From Deltaproteobacteria bacterium UBA3076 (GTDB lineage Bacteria > Desulfobacterota > Dissulfuribacteria > Dissulfuribacterales > UBA3076): a DNA stretch of 13,665 bases. Under the pieces are notes generated by a model. That model was not told where the DNA came from and did not search any database. It saw only the letters and a program-made list of their open reading frames with translations. A program made the position numbers and the translations under genes. Position 1 is the stretch's first letter. Each line of letters starts with the position of its first letter. The DNA is taken from NCBI GenBank assembly GCA_002367355.1, contig DFBQ01000230.1, forward strand, positions 1 to 13,665. The letters are read 5' to 3'. Below, one piece after another: positions 1 to 5,976 of the stretch.

Positions 1-132
1 CTGGAGGTCTGCGGAATAGATCCGGGCTACAGGGCAGAGGTCTTGAGCACTGAAAACTTTGTGACCCTGTCAAATACTCTGGTCCACACGATTTCTTCCG
101 GCAACAATACACAATTGGACATCACACACTGA
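1..132 (+). CDS. rsmA: 16S rRNA adenine dimethyltransferase RsmA/KsgA, C-terminal end (partial)
   Basis: Reading frame 1 is open from the window edge to a TGA at 130-132 and gives 43 residues. It contains LEVCGIDPGYRAEVL and then STENFVTLSNTL, which match the conserved KsgA C-terminal helices (family pattern: GIDPxxRxExLSxExFxxLxxxL). In the family this enzyme dimethylates two adjacent adenines in 16S rRNA helix 45 late in small-subunit assembly; the methyltransferase domain lies upstream and outside the window. The gene runs in the same direction as rpsF but is separated from it by 300 bp containing a palindromic element. Identification rests on a short tail only, so the call is likely but not certain. 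Confidence 0.75.
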   Translation: MEVCGIDPGYRAEVLSTENFVTLSNTLVHTISSGNNTQLDITH

Positions 133-144
133 ACCTACCGAACT

Positions 145-253
145 GTAAGCGTTTACAGGGTGCTGTAGATGCGAGGCGGAGGGTACACAGACGTACTCCC
201 TGTACTTCAAGTGCCCGACAACAAAGCAGATGCGGTGCCCTGTGAACGCTTAC
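145..253. repeat. Palindromic intergenic element with 16-bp inverted arms
   Basis: The arms are 145-160 (GTAAGCGTTTACAGGG) and 238-253 (CCCTGTGAACGCTTAC). They are reverse complements at 15 of 16 positions, and the odd pair is a G-U pair in RNA. Between them lies a second, weaker dyad (about 179-206, GTAC-containing arms), so the transcript could fold into a nested structure. It starts 12 bp after the rsmA stop. An 81-codon open frame crosses it (169-414) but has no ribosome site and runs into the rpsF leader, so I do not call it a gene. From memory, similar translated peptides recur as hypothetical proteins in deltaproteobacterial genomes, which would fit a dispersed non-coding repeat. No target-site duplication is visible. 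Confidence 0.6.
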
Positions 254-309
254 CAAAAAACAATAGGTCATATACCATTGATAAGCAAGATGAAAAAAGA
301 AATTTACTC

Positions 310-338
310 TTGACTCAGGCACTGGTCTCATGTAATAG
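310..338 (+). promoter_or_regulatory. Possible sigma70 promoter for the rpsF operon
   Basis: TTGACT at 310-315 is five of six to the -35 consensus. A spacer of 17 nt leads to TAATAG at 333-338, preceded by TG, which is only a weak -10. The position, about 95 nt upstream of rpsF, suits an operon promoter with a structured leader. It is judged by eye only. Confidence 0.3.
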
Positions 339-389
339 AAAGACCTCTTTTATTCCTCCTTGCCTTGATAGGATTTGCTCAATGTGCAT

Positions 390-426
390 CCTGGGTCAGG
401 GCCGGATAATATAGCCCATAGGGAGG
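390..426 (+). promoter_or_regulatory. Leader hairpin over the rpsF ribosome binding site (candidate S6:S18 autoregulatory motif)
   Basis: TGGGT (392-396) can pair with GCCCA (414-418), and CC (390-391) with GG (421-422). An alternative pairing is GGGC (399-402) with GCCC (414-417). The loop side carries a CCG trinucleotide at 402-404. The strong Shine-Dalgarno AGGGAGG (420-426, 6 nt before ATG) begins inside this fold. In many bacteria the S6:S18 complex represses its own operon by binding an rpsF leader hairpin that displays CCG. The position and CCG fit that model; the exact secondary structure is unproven. Confidence 0.35.
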
Positions 427-432
427 CCATAT

Positions 433-837
433 ATGAAATTGCGGCATTACGAAACATTTTATCTCCTCCATCCGGACCTCAGTGACGAAGAACGTACAGC
501 TATCTCGGAAAAACTCCAGCAAGTCATAATCAGCGGGCATGGCGAAATAGTAAAGATTGATCCATGGCCCCTGCAGAAACTTGCTTACAGGGTGCAAAAA
601 CAGCCCAAAGGCTATTACGTGCTGATGGAGTATGGTGCATCTGCCGAATCCATTTTGGAACTCACCCGCGGGCTGCGGTTGGATGAGGGCGTGATGAAAT
701 TCGTTACCACAAAGACAAATAATGAGTTTGATGCTGAGGCGCTTGCCAAGGCCCGGGACGAGTCGGCTCCGCCTGCTGAAACTGTTGAAGAGGCTTTAGA
801 TTCCACTCAGTCCACTGAGAAAAGAGAAGAGGAATGA
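433..837 (+). CDS. rpsF: 30S ribosomal protein S6
   Basis: 134 residues. The N-terminus [20 protein letters not shown] and the later segment containing [18 protein letters not shown] are the S6 beta-alpha-beta fold hallmarks ([11 protein letters not shown], then the KGYYVLMEY strand). S6 binds 16S rRNA with S18 in the central domain/platform of the small subunit. Residues past about 100 form an acidic, low-complexity tail ([18 protein letters not shown]), common in longer S6 proteins. The ATG at 433 is preceded by AGGGAGG at 6 nt, so the start is secure. The stop overlaps the rpsR start in an ATGA, implying translational coupling of the two partner proteins. Confidence 0.97.
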   Translation: MKLRHYETFYLLHPDLSDEERTAISEKLQQVIISGHGEIVKIDPWPLQKLAYRVQKQPKGYYVLMEYGASAESILELTRGLRLDEGVMKFVTTKTNNEFDAEALAKARDESAPPAETVEEALDSTQSTEKREEE

Positions 838-1109
838 GACAAATGCAAAATCCAAGAAATAATCGTACCGGGCGCCGGCGCATATATATACGCCGGAAGG
901 TCTGTCGCTTTTGTGCCGACAAGTCCCTGGCTATAGACTATAAAGACCACAGAACCTTAAGGCATTTTATCACAGAAAGGGGAAAGATACTGCCCCGCCG
1001 TATTACCGGGACCTGTGCCAAGCATCAAAGACGCCTGACTACAGCCATCAAACAGGCCAGAATAATGGCCTTGTTGCCATTCACTTCTGGTCATATACTC
1101 AAGGCTTAG
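834..1109 (+). CDS. rpsR: 30S ribosomal protein S18
   Basis: 91 residues with the S18 core: [11 protein letters not shown] (about 20-30), [19 protein letters not shown] and [16 protein letters not shown]. The basic protein heterodimerises with S6 on the platform of the 30S subunit. The CxxC pair in the N-terminal part plus a later Cys (in GTCAKH) resemble zinc-type (C+) S18 versions; metal binding is inference. The chosen ATG (834) overlaps the rpsF stop as ATGA and follows a purine-rich AAGAGAAGAGGA ribosome site. A second ATG four codons in (846) is possible. The C-terminus (HILKA) ends at a normal length. Confidence 0.97.
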   Translation: MRQMQNPRNNRTGRRRIYIRRKVCRFCADKSLAIDYKDHRTLRHFITERGKILPRRITGTCAKHQRRLTTAIKQARIMALLPFTSGHILKA

Positions 1110-1121
1110 TGATCTATAACC

Positions 1122-1202
1122 GTTCAGGGTTCAGAGGTTCAGAGGTTCAAAATTCACGAATCAACGGCTTAGATTTTCGGCAACCCTGAACCCTGAACCT
1201 TC
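1122..1202. repeat. Mirrored 7-8-nt repeat tract between rpsR and the DUF2232 gene
   Basis: The left side reads GTTCAGG, GTTCAGA, GGTTCAGA, GGTTCAAA (1122-1151). The right side reads AACCCTG, AACCCTG, AACCTTC (1182-1202). The 13 bases at 1122-1134 are the exact reverse complement of 1186-1198, so the tract can form a hairpin with a loop of about 50 nt. There is no T-run, so it is not a standard terminator. The spacer 1110-1236 holds nothing else I can identify. Confidence 0.6.
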
Positions 1203-1236
1203 AAGCATGAAAGCCTGAAACTATAATATAAAGCAG

Positions 1237-2178
1237 TTGGCTTTTCCTCCAAACCTCTCAAGCAAGTGGACACTGGCTTCTGTCGTCCTTTTAGTGCCCC
1301 TTGTGGTTGAGGGGATCGCACCTCTGTTCCAGCTTGTAGCACCAGGAATTCTTGTTGTGTTGACCGAAGGGGTCAGTCTTGGCCTGGCAAACTCAATCAT
1401 TTTTGGGAACTTGGCCTTAGGGATTTTGCTCTGCTGGCTGACCATGAAACCGGAGGCCTTGGTCTGGTTGATCCAGACTGCAGGGCTTGCCATAGTCCTT
1501 GTGGTCGCGAGAAAACAGGATTGGCCCGGGATCAAGACCCTTTTGGCAGGTTTTGCCTATCTTTGTGTAACATTCATAATTGTACTCAGTGCCGGATCAG
1601 GTCCTGATCTGCTTGACGGATATAATAAAGTTATCCAGGCAATATCAGAGGATATGGATCAGAGTTTGGCCCTCTATAAAGAGAAATCATCCGGCATATA
1701 CCAGGTAGAATTAGAAAATTGGTTCCGGCAGTTTAAAGAAGTCATTATACGCTTTTTACCGGGGTTATTGGGTTCGGTCTTTCTGCTCATAAGCCTGAGT
1801 AATATATCAGTACCAAAAATATATCTTGCCAAAAGGCTCAAAAACGAGGCATTTGCGCCGGTGTTCACTCAGTGGAAACTACCTGAACCACTTATCTGGG
1901 TGATAATAACAGCAGGTGCATCGGCCTTTTTGGGAAAAGGTATACTTGAGGTCTGCGGAGAAAATGCCCTGCTGGTACTGAGCAGTATTTATTTCTTGCA
2001 GGGACTGGCGGTAGTTGCCTTTTATTTTGAAAGACTGAAAGTCCCTGCATTCATCCGCTGGATCACATATATATTGCTTTGCATCCAGTGGTATGGTCTA
2101 ATATTTATTGTTATTATAGGAGTGTCTGATGTATGGTTTGATCTGAGAGCCAGAGCACCATCAGCCAGAGAGTCTTGA
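1237..2178 (+). CDS. DUF2232 family polytopic membrane protein (YybS-like)
   Basis: 313 residues from a TTG start. There is no in-frame ATG until residue 70, and TTG 1237 keeps the first membrane helix intact; only a weak purine stretch (AAAGCAG) precedes it, so the start is uncertain. Hydrophobic segments lie at about 12-45, 48-68, 76-92, 103-120, 170-190, 217-235, 243-262 and 272-298, with a soluble stretch at about 122-165. The pattern of WKLPEPLIW followed by a segment with SSIYFLQGLAVVAFYFER matches the conserved C-terminal half of DUF2232 proteins, which sit between rpsR and rplI in many Firmicutes and Deltaproteobacteria. The molecular function is unknown; the link to ribosomal genes is positional only. 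The protein ends with a charged tail after WFDLR. Confidence 0.8.
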   Translation: MAFPPNLSSKWTLASVVLLVPLVVEGIAPLFQLVAPGILVVLTEGVSLGLANSIIFGNLALGILLCWLTMKPEALVWLIQTAGLAIVLVVARKQDWPGIKTLLAGFAYLCVTFIIVLSAGSGPDLLDGYNKVIQAISEDMDQSLALYKEKSSGIYQVELENWFRQFKEVIIRFLPGLLGSVFLLISLSNISVPKIYLAKRLKNEAFAPVFTQWKLPEPLIWVIITAGASAFLGKGILEVCGENALLVLSSIYFLQGLAVVAFYFERLKVPAFIRWITYILLCIQWYGLIFIVIIGVSDVWFDLRARAPSARES

Positions 2179-2233
2179 GAGCCATCAATTCCTAAATTAT
2201 TGTAAACAAATATTTTCTCGAGGTTTCAGATAA

Positions 2234-2686
2234 ATGGAAATCATTCTTAAAGAAACTATCCCTTCTCTCGGGAAGGCCGGAGACATGGTCAAGGTCGCAA
2301 ATGGCTATGCCCGCAATTTCCTGCTGCCTAAAGGCAAGGCCATATTTGCCAACAAAAAGAATATGTCTCAGATTGAGCGTCAGCAGGCCTCTATCCTGGC
2401 CAAGGCTGCCAAGGAACGTGATGAGTTTGATGCCCTGGCCACTAAGCTTGGTGATCTGGAAATCAGCATACCGGTCCGGGTAGGTGAAATGGATCGGCTT
2501 TATGGCTCTGTTACCAATCTGGACATAGCCAACGCTATAGAATCACAGGGGTATTCAATTGATCGCAAGAAAATACAGATGGACGAGCCCATCAAGGCCC
2601 TTGGCGAATTCGAGGTCCCGGTAAAACTCAGCCCTGATGTCAAGGCCATAGTCAAAGTCCATGTGGTCCCAAAGGAATCTTTGTGA
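2234..2686 (+). CDS. rplI: 50S ribosomal protein L9
   Basis: 150 residues, full length for L9. The N-terminal domain shows the family signature (MEIILKETIPSLGKAGDMVK, then ANGYARNFLLPKGKA); a charged connecting helix follows (about 40-80), then the C-terminal domain ending VKAIVKVHVVP. L9 binds 23S rRNA domain V near the L1 stalk and helps maintain reading frame. ATG at 2234 begins exactly at the conserved N-terminus; the nearest Shine-Dalgarno-like GAGG lies about 10 nt upstream. It follows the DUF2232 stop by 55 bp and precedes dnaB by 19 bp, consistent with one operon. Confidence 0.97.
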   Translation: MEIILKETIPSLGKAGDMVKVANGYARNFLLPKGKAIFANKKNMSQIERQQASILAKAAKERDEFDALATKLGDLEISIPVRVGEMDRLYGSVTNLDIANAIESQGYSIDRKKIQMDEPIKALGEFEVPVKLSPDVKAIVKVHVVPKESL

Positions 2687-2705
2687 TATTAAGCAATCGG
2701 CAAAG

Positions 2706-4076
2706 ATGTCTATAGCATCTCTTAAGACTGTTATTAAACCCGCTGAATACCGCCTTCCGCCACAAAATATAGAAGCAGAGCAGTGTGTTCTCGGAGGTAT
2801 TCTAATCGAGGACCAGGCCCTTCTGAAGGTTGTTGAGTTTCTGCACCCGGAGGACTTCTACAAAGAGGCCCATGGCATTATCTATGCTGCCATACTTGAT
2901 CTTTTTAACAAAAATGAACCCCAAGACCTCGTGACTGTTCACAATGCCCTGAAATCCATGGGAAAACTTGAAGCAGTCGGGGGAGCAGCCTACCTCGCAG
3001 AGATCACGGAAACTATGCCGGTGGCCGCCAATATCGGTTACTACGGCAAAATCGTTTGGGACAAGGCCATCCTCCGCCGACTTATTCAAAAGGCATCAGA
3101 CATATCTACCCTTTGTTACCAAGAAACAGGAGAGGTGGAGGAGGTCCTGGAATCTGCCGAGGTATCCATATTTGAAATCTCAGAGGTCAAAATCCGTCAG
3201 GCCTTCCACCCTCTTAAGAGCATACTTAGGGACAGCATCAAAAAGGTTGAGGATCTGTACGAGCGCAAGGAACTGATTACCGGTGTGTCTTCCGGCTTTG
3301 CAGAACTGGACAAGCTGACTGCAGGGTTTCAGCCATCCGACCTTATTATCATTGCAGGTCGTCCCAGCATGGGCAAGACGGCCTTTGCCCTGAATATCGC
3401 ACAACACGCGGCCATTGCCAACGATATATGTGTTGCGATCTTCTCTTTGGAAATGTCCAAGGATCAACTGGGCCTCAGGATGCTGTGTTCAGAAGCCAGG
3501 GTAAACGCACAGAAGGTAAGGACGGGTTTCCTGAGTGAGCGGGACTGGCCAAAGCTGATAAATGCCGCAGGTTACCTCTCTGAGGCCCCTATCTTTATCG
3601 ATGACACACCGGCCTTATCTGTCATGGAGATAAGAGCCAAGGCCAGGAGGCTTAAGAGCAAACACGGCCTTGGCCTTGTGTTGGTAGATTACATGCAACT
3701 CATGAGGGGCAAAGGACGCAACGAGAGCAGAGAGCAGGAAATTTCCGAGATATCAAGGTCACTTAAGGCAATGGCCAAGGAGCTGAATGTCCCTGTGGTA
3801 GCCCTGTCTCAGCTTAATCGAAAGGTAGAGGACAGGCCAAACAAAAGACCACAGATGGCAGACCTCAGGGAGTCAGGGGCAATAGAACAGGACGCTGATG
3901 TAATCGCCTTTATTTTCCGGGACGAAGTCTATAATCGGTCTGAAGACAACCCGAACAGAGGTATGGCTGAAATCATTGTGGCCAAGCAGAGAAACGGTCC
4001 CATTGGTATTGTAAAGCTGGCCTTTGTGGACCAATACGCTACCTTTGCCAACCTGTCTCGCGAATCAGAATATTGA
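2706..4076 (+). CDS. dnaB: Replicative DNA helicase DnaB
   Basis: 456 residues. The N-terminal DnaB domain begins at LPPQNIEAEQCVLGG (17-31) and runs to about 120. A linker helix follows, then the RecA-like helicase domain from about 185: Walker A GRPSMGKT (218-225), a Walker B-type segment LVLVDYMQL (about 325-332), SQLNRKVE (368-375) and the arginine-finger region AKQRNGPIG (426-434). As a hexamer it unwinds DNA ahead of the fork and recruits primase. I chose ATG 2706 because the conserved domain begins soon after; an in-frame ATG at 2661 would overlap rplI and add 15 residues with no family match. No intein interrupts the ATPase domain. The gene's end overlaps the rsmG frame. Confidence 0.97.
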   Translation: MSIASLKTVIKPAEYRLPPQNIEAEQCVLGGILIEDQALLKVVEFLHPEDFYKEAHGIIYAAILDLFNKNEPQDLVTVHNALKSMGKLEAVGGAAYLAEITETMPVAANIGYYGKIVWDKAILRRLIQKASDISTLCYQETGEVEEVLESAEVSIFEISEVKIRQAFHPLKSILRDSIKKVEDLYERKELITGVSSGFAELDKLTAGFQPSDLIIIAGRPSMGKTAFALNIAQHAAIANDICVAIFSLEMSKDQLGLRMLCSEARVNAQKVRTGFLSERDWPKLINAAGYLSEAPIFIDDTPALSVMEIRAKARRLKSKHGLGLVLVDYMQLMRGKGRNESREQEISEISRSLKAMAKELNVPVVALSQLNRKVEDRPNKRPQMADLRESGAIEQDADVIAFIFRDEVYNRSEDNPNRGMAEIIVAKQRNGPIGIVKLAFVDQYATFANLSRESEY

Positions 4077-4722
4077 GCCTCTATTACATGAGCTCTTGAA
4101 GGAAGGTGGCGCAACGCCATCAGAGGAGCTCATAACAAACCTCAGAGTCTATCTATGGGAGCTTTACTCCTGGAACCGGCGCATCAACCTCACCGGCCTC
4201 AAGACCATGGAGGAAATGGCCGTCAAGCACGTCGGTGATACCTTGACTCTGATTCGTTTTCTGCCGGAGGGTGTCCATCACGTACTGGATATAGGTACAG
4301 GCCCCGGTGTTCCAGGATTAATCCTCAAGCTGTTTCGTCCCGATCTTGAAATAGTGCTTATTGACGCCATTCGGAAGAAGGCCTCGTTTCTCAATACTGT
4401 GATCGCAATAATCGGCCTTACAGGTATCTGGGCAGAGCACTGCCGGGTGGGCCCTAAAGATATACCCAGGCATCTTCCCCCTGAAGGTTTTGATGTAATT
4501 GTCAGCCAGGCAGTGGGACCTCTGGATGAGCTTGCCCGCATGGCCCGGCCTTTACTGTCACCAAACGGTCTGGTAATAGCCATGAAGGGACCAAAGGTAG
4601 ATGAAGAACTGGAAGGGAAAATGGGCTATCTGCAAAGGCATGGATGGAAGACCGGTATCATAAAAACTCAAACACCTGTTAGCAGTTTTCAACGAAATCT
4701 TGTCGTGTTACGAAGATACTGA
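4024..4722 (+). CDS. rsmG: 16S rRNA (guanine527-N7)-methyltransferase RsmG (GidB)
   Basis: Up to 232 residues. The SAM-binding fold is clear: VLDIGTGPGVPGLILKL (88-103), then IDAIRKKASFLN (113-124). The N-terminal helix pattern LWELYSWNRRINLTGL (44-59) is typical. RsmG methylates G527 in the 530 loop of 16S rRNA. The start is unresolved: the frame has no early ATG, and possible starts are TTG 4024, TTG 4045 and TTG 4096, the first two overlapping the end of dnaB; none has a convincing ribosome site, so coupling to dnaB translation is likely. The usual SRA(V/F)A motif reads SQAVG (161-165), replacing a well-conserved Arg with Gln. The gene is 12 bp from the next one. Confidence 0.9.
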   Translation: MWTNTLPLPTCLANQNIEPLLHELLKEGGATPSEELITNLRVYLWELYSWNRRINLTGLKTMEEMAVKHVGDTLTLIRFLPEGVHHVLDIGTGPGVPGLILKLFRPDLEIVLIDAIRKKASFLNTVIAIIGLTGIWAEHCRVGPKDIPRHLPPEGFDVIVSQAVGPLDELARMARPLLSPNGLVIAMKGPKVDEELEGKMGYLQRHGWKTGIIKTQTPVSSFQRNLVVLRRY

Positions 4723-4734
4723 TCCATTTACAAA

Positions 4735-5235
4735 ATGGCAGAACTACATCTGTGGCAACGGGACATCCTGATTCTTATCCTTCTTGGCTGGAGCAACTTT
4801 CTGCCCATATTAGGTAGGGTCGTCCTCAAGGAACGACTTTCCGCTCCTTTGGACCTGGGGTACAAGTGGATAGATAATCGTTATCTATTGGGCCCGCACA
4901 AGACCTGGAGGGGAATAGTTATTTCAGTCATTGGGACTGGTCTGGCCGGTCACTTTACGCCTTTCGGCCTTGTTCTCGGGCTTAAGCTCGCCATATGTTC
5001 CATGTCCGGCGATCTGATCTCAAGCTTTGCAAAACGACGCATGGGCTTGAAAAGTGGTAGAAAGGCCCTTTTGCTGGATCAAGGCCTTGAGTCATTCCTT
5101 CCCTTGTGGGTACTCAAGGACAGCCTTTTTATTTGCTGGAGTGAGATAATCCTGATAATCTTCTGCTTTACATTACTGGAGATCGGCCTCTCTCCACTTC
5201 TTTATATGCTTCATATCAGGAGAAGTCCCCACTGA
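4735..5235 (+). CDS. CDP-archaeol synthase (CarS/DUF46)-like integral membrane protein
   Basis: 166 residues, mostly membrane helices (about 10-28, 60-90, 120-160). The motif GPHKTWRG (53-60) and the downstream SGDLISSFAKRRMG (91-104) plus LLLDQ (112-116) match the CarS/DUF46 family, which is related to CdsA CTP-transferases. In archaea CarS makes CDP-archaeol from CTP and an unsaturated archaetidic acid precursor; bacterial relatives are common but their substrate is generally not established. The ATG at 4735 is 12 bp after rsmG, and the stop is 4 bp before the PHP gene, so it is in an operon. It might transfer CTP to a phospholipid-type substrate in the inner membrane; that is inference from family only. 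Confidence 0.75.
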   Translation: MAELHLWQRDILILILLGWSNFLPILGRVVLKERLSAPLDLGYKWIDNRYLLGPHKTWRGIVISVIGTGLAGHFTPFGLVLGLKLAICSMSGDLISSFAKRRMGLKSGRKALLLDQGLESFLPLWVLKDSLFICWSEIILIIFCFTLLEIGLSPLLYMLHIRRSPH

Positions 5236-5239
5236 ATTT

Positions 5240-5917
5240 ATGACTCTTTTAAAAACAGACCTCCACATACATACTTCTGAAGACCCTGAAGATCACATAC
5301 TTTACAGCGCGACCGAACTTATAGACACGGCCCACAGGCTGGGATACTCGGTACTGGCCATAACCAACCACAACTGTGTTACCTATAGCGAATATCTCAG
5401 GGATTATGCCAGGGAAAGAGGAATAGTGCTGATACCGGGTATGGAGGCAACAATTCAAGGCCGGCATGTACTTCTCCATAACCTGGATTTTAAACAGGTA
5501 AAACGCGACAAAATCGCTAACCTGGAATACTTGAAGAGGCGTGACAACCTGATAGTTGCTCCTCACCCATACTTTCCCAGTCCTGTAGCACTCAGGGGCA
5601 TGCTGAGACGACACGTCAATCTTTTTGACGCAGTGGAACATTGCCACTGTTATACTAAACGACTGGATTTTAACCGCCCTGCAATAAAATTTGCAAAAGA
5701 ACACAATCTCCCAATGATTGGTACTTCTGACGCCCACCAAAGATGCCAGTTCCACACAACTTACTCGCTCATAGAAGCAGAACCTGATCCAGAGTCAGTT
5801 ATCCAGGCCGTCAAGTCCGGCAAGGTCCGGATAGTCACTCGCCCCCTTCCCCTGTTTCTTCTGCTGAAGATCAACTTAAAGATGTTTTGGAGAAACAAGA
5901 TTCTGAAAAGGTTGTAA
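5240..5917 (+). CDS. PHP-domain metal-dependent phosphoesterase
   Basis: 225 residues. PHP metal-site motifs are visible in order: TDLHIHT (HxH at 9 and 11), AITNHN (40-45, His44), PGMEAT (Glu69), LLH (His80), APHP (His109) and GTSDAH (Asp164, His166). The PHP family hydrolyses phosphate esters (histidinol phosphate, nucleotides, DNA ends); the substrate here is unknown. The usual TDHN reads TNHN, an Asp-to-Asn change in a conserved but probably second-shell position. The last 25 residues (PLPLFLLLKINLKMFWRNK) are hydrophobic and basic and may associate with the membrane. The ATG lies 4 bp after the CarS-like stop, which argues for shared expression and possibly a shared lipid or phosphate pathway. 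Confidence 0.85.
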   Translation: MTLLKTDLHIHTSEDPEDHILYSATELIDTAHRLGYSVLAITNHNCVTYSEYLRDYARERGIVLIPGMEATIQGRHVLLHNLDFKQVKRDKIANLEYLKRRDNLIVAPHPYFPSPVALRGMLRRHVNLFDAVEHCHCYTKRLDFNRPAIKFAKEHNLPMIGTSDAHQRCQFHTTYSLIEAEPDPESVIQAVKSGKVRIVTRPLPLFLLLKINLKMFWRNKILKRL

Positions 5918-5976
5918 GTTTTAGCTTCTATTTATTGAAAGCACCATGTCCATGTGATACTAAACGGATACAGGTT

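Noticed and set aside
145..253. tRNA gene or integron attC site
   Set aside because: There is no cloverleaf with an anticodon arm and no TTCGANNC arm; the attC core sites (RYYYAAC/GTTRRRY) are absent.
169..414. 81-codon ORF (MRGGGYTDV...) as a gene
   Set aside because: It crosses the palindromic element and the rpsF leader, has no ribosome site, and its composition follows the repeat structure.
1222..1227. Perfect TATAAT as promoter of the DUF2232 gene
   Set aside because: It has no -35 at 16-18 nt, and a start here would leave almost no leader before the TTG; likely chance in AT-rich DNA.
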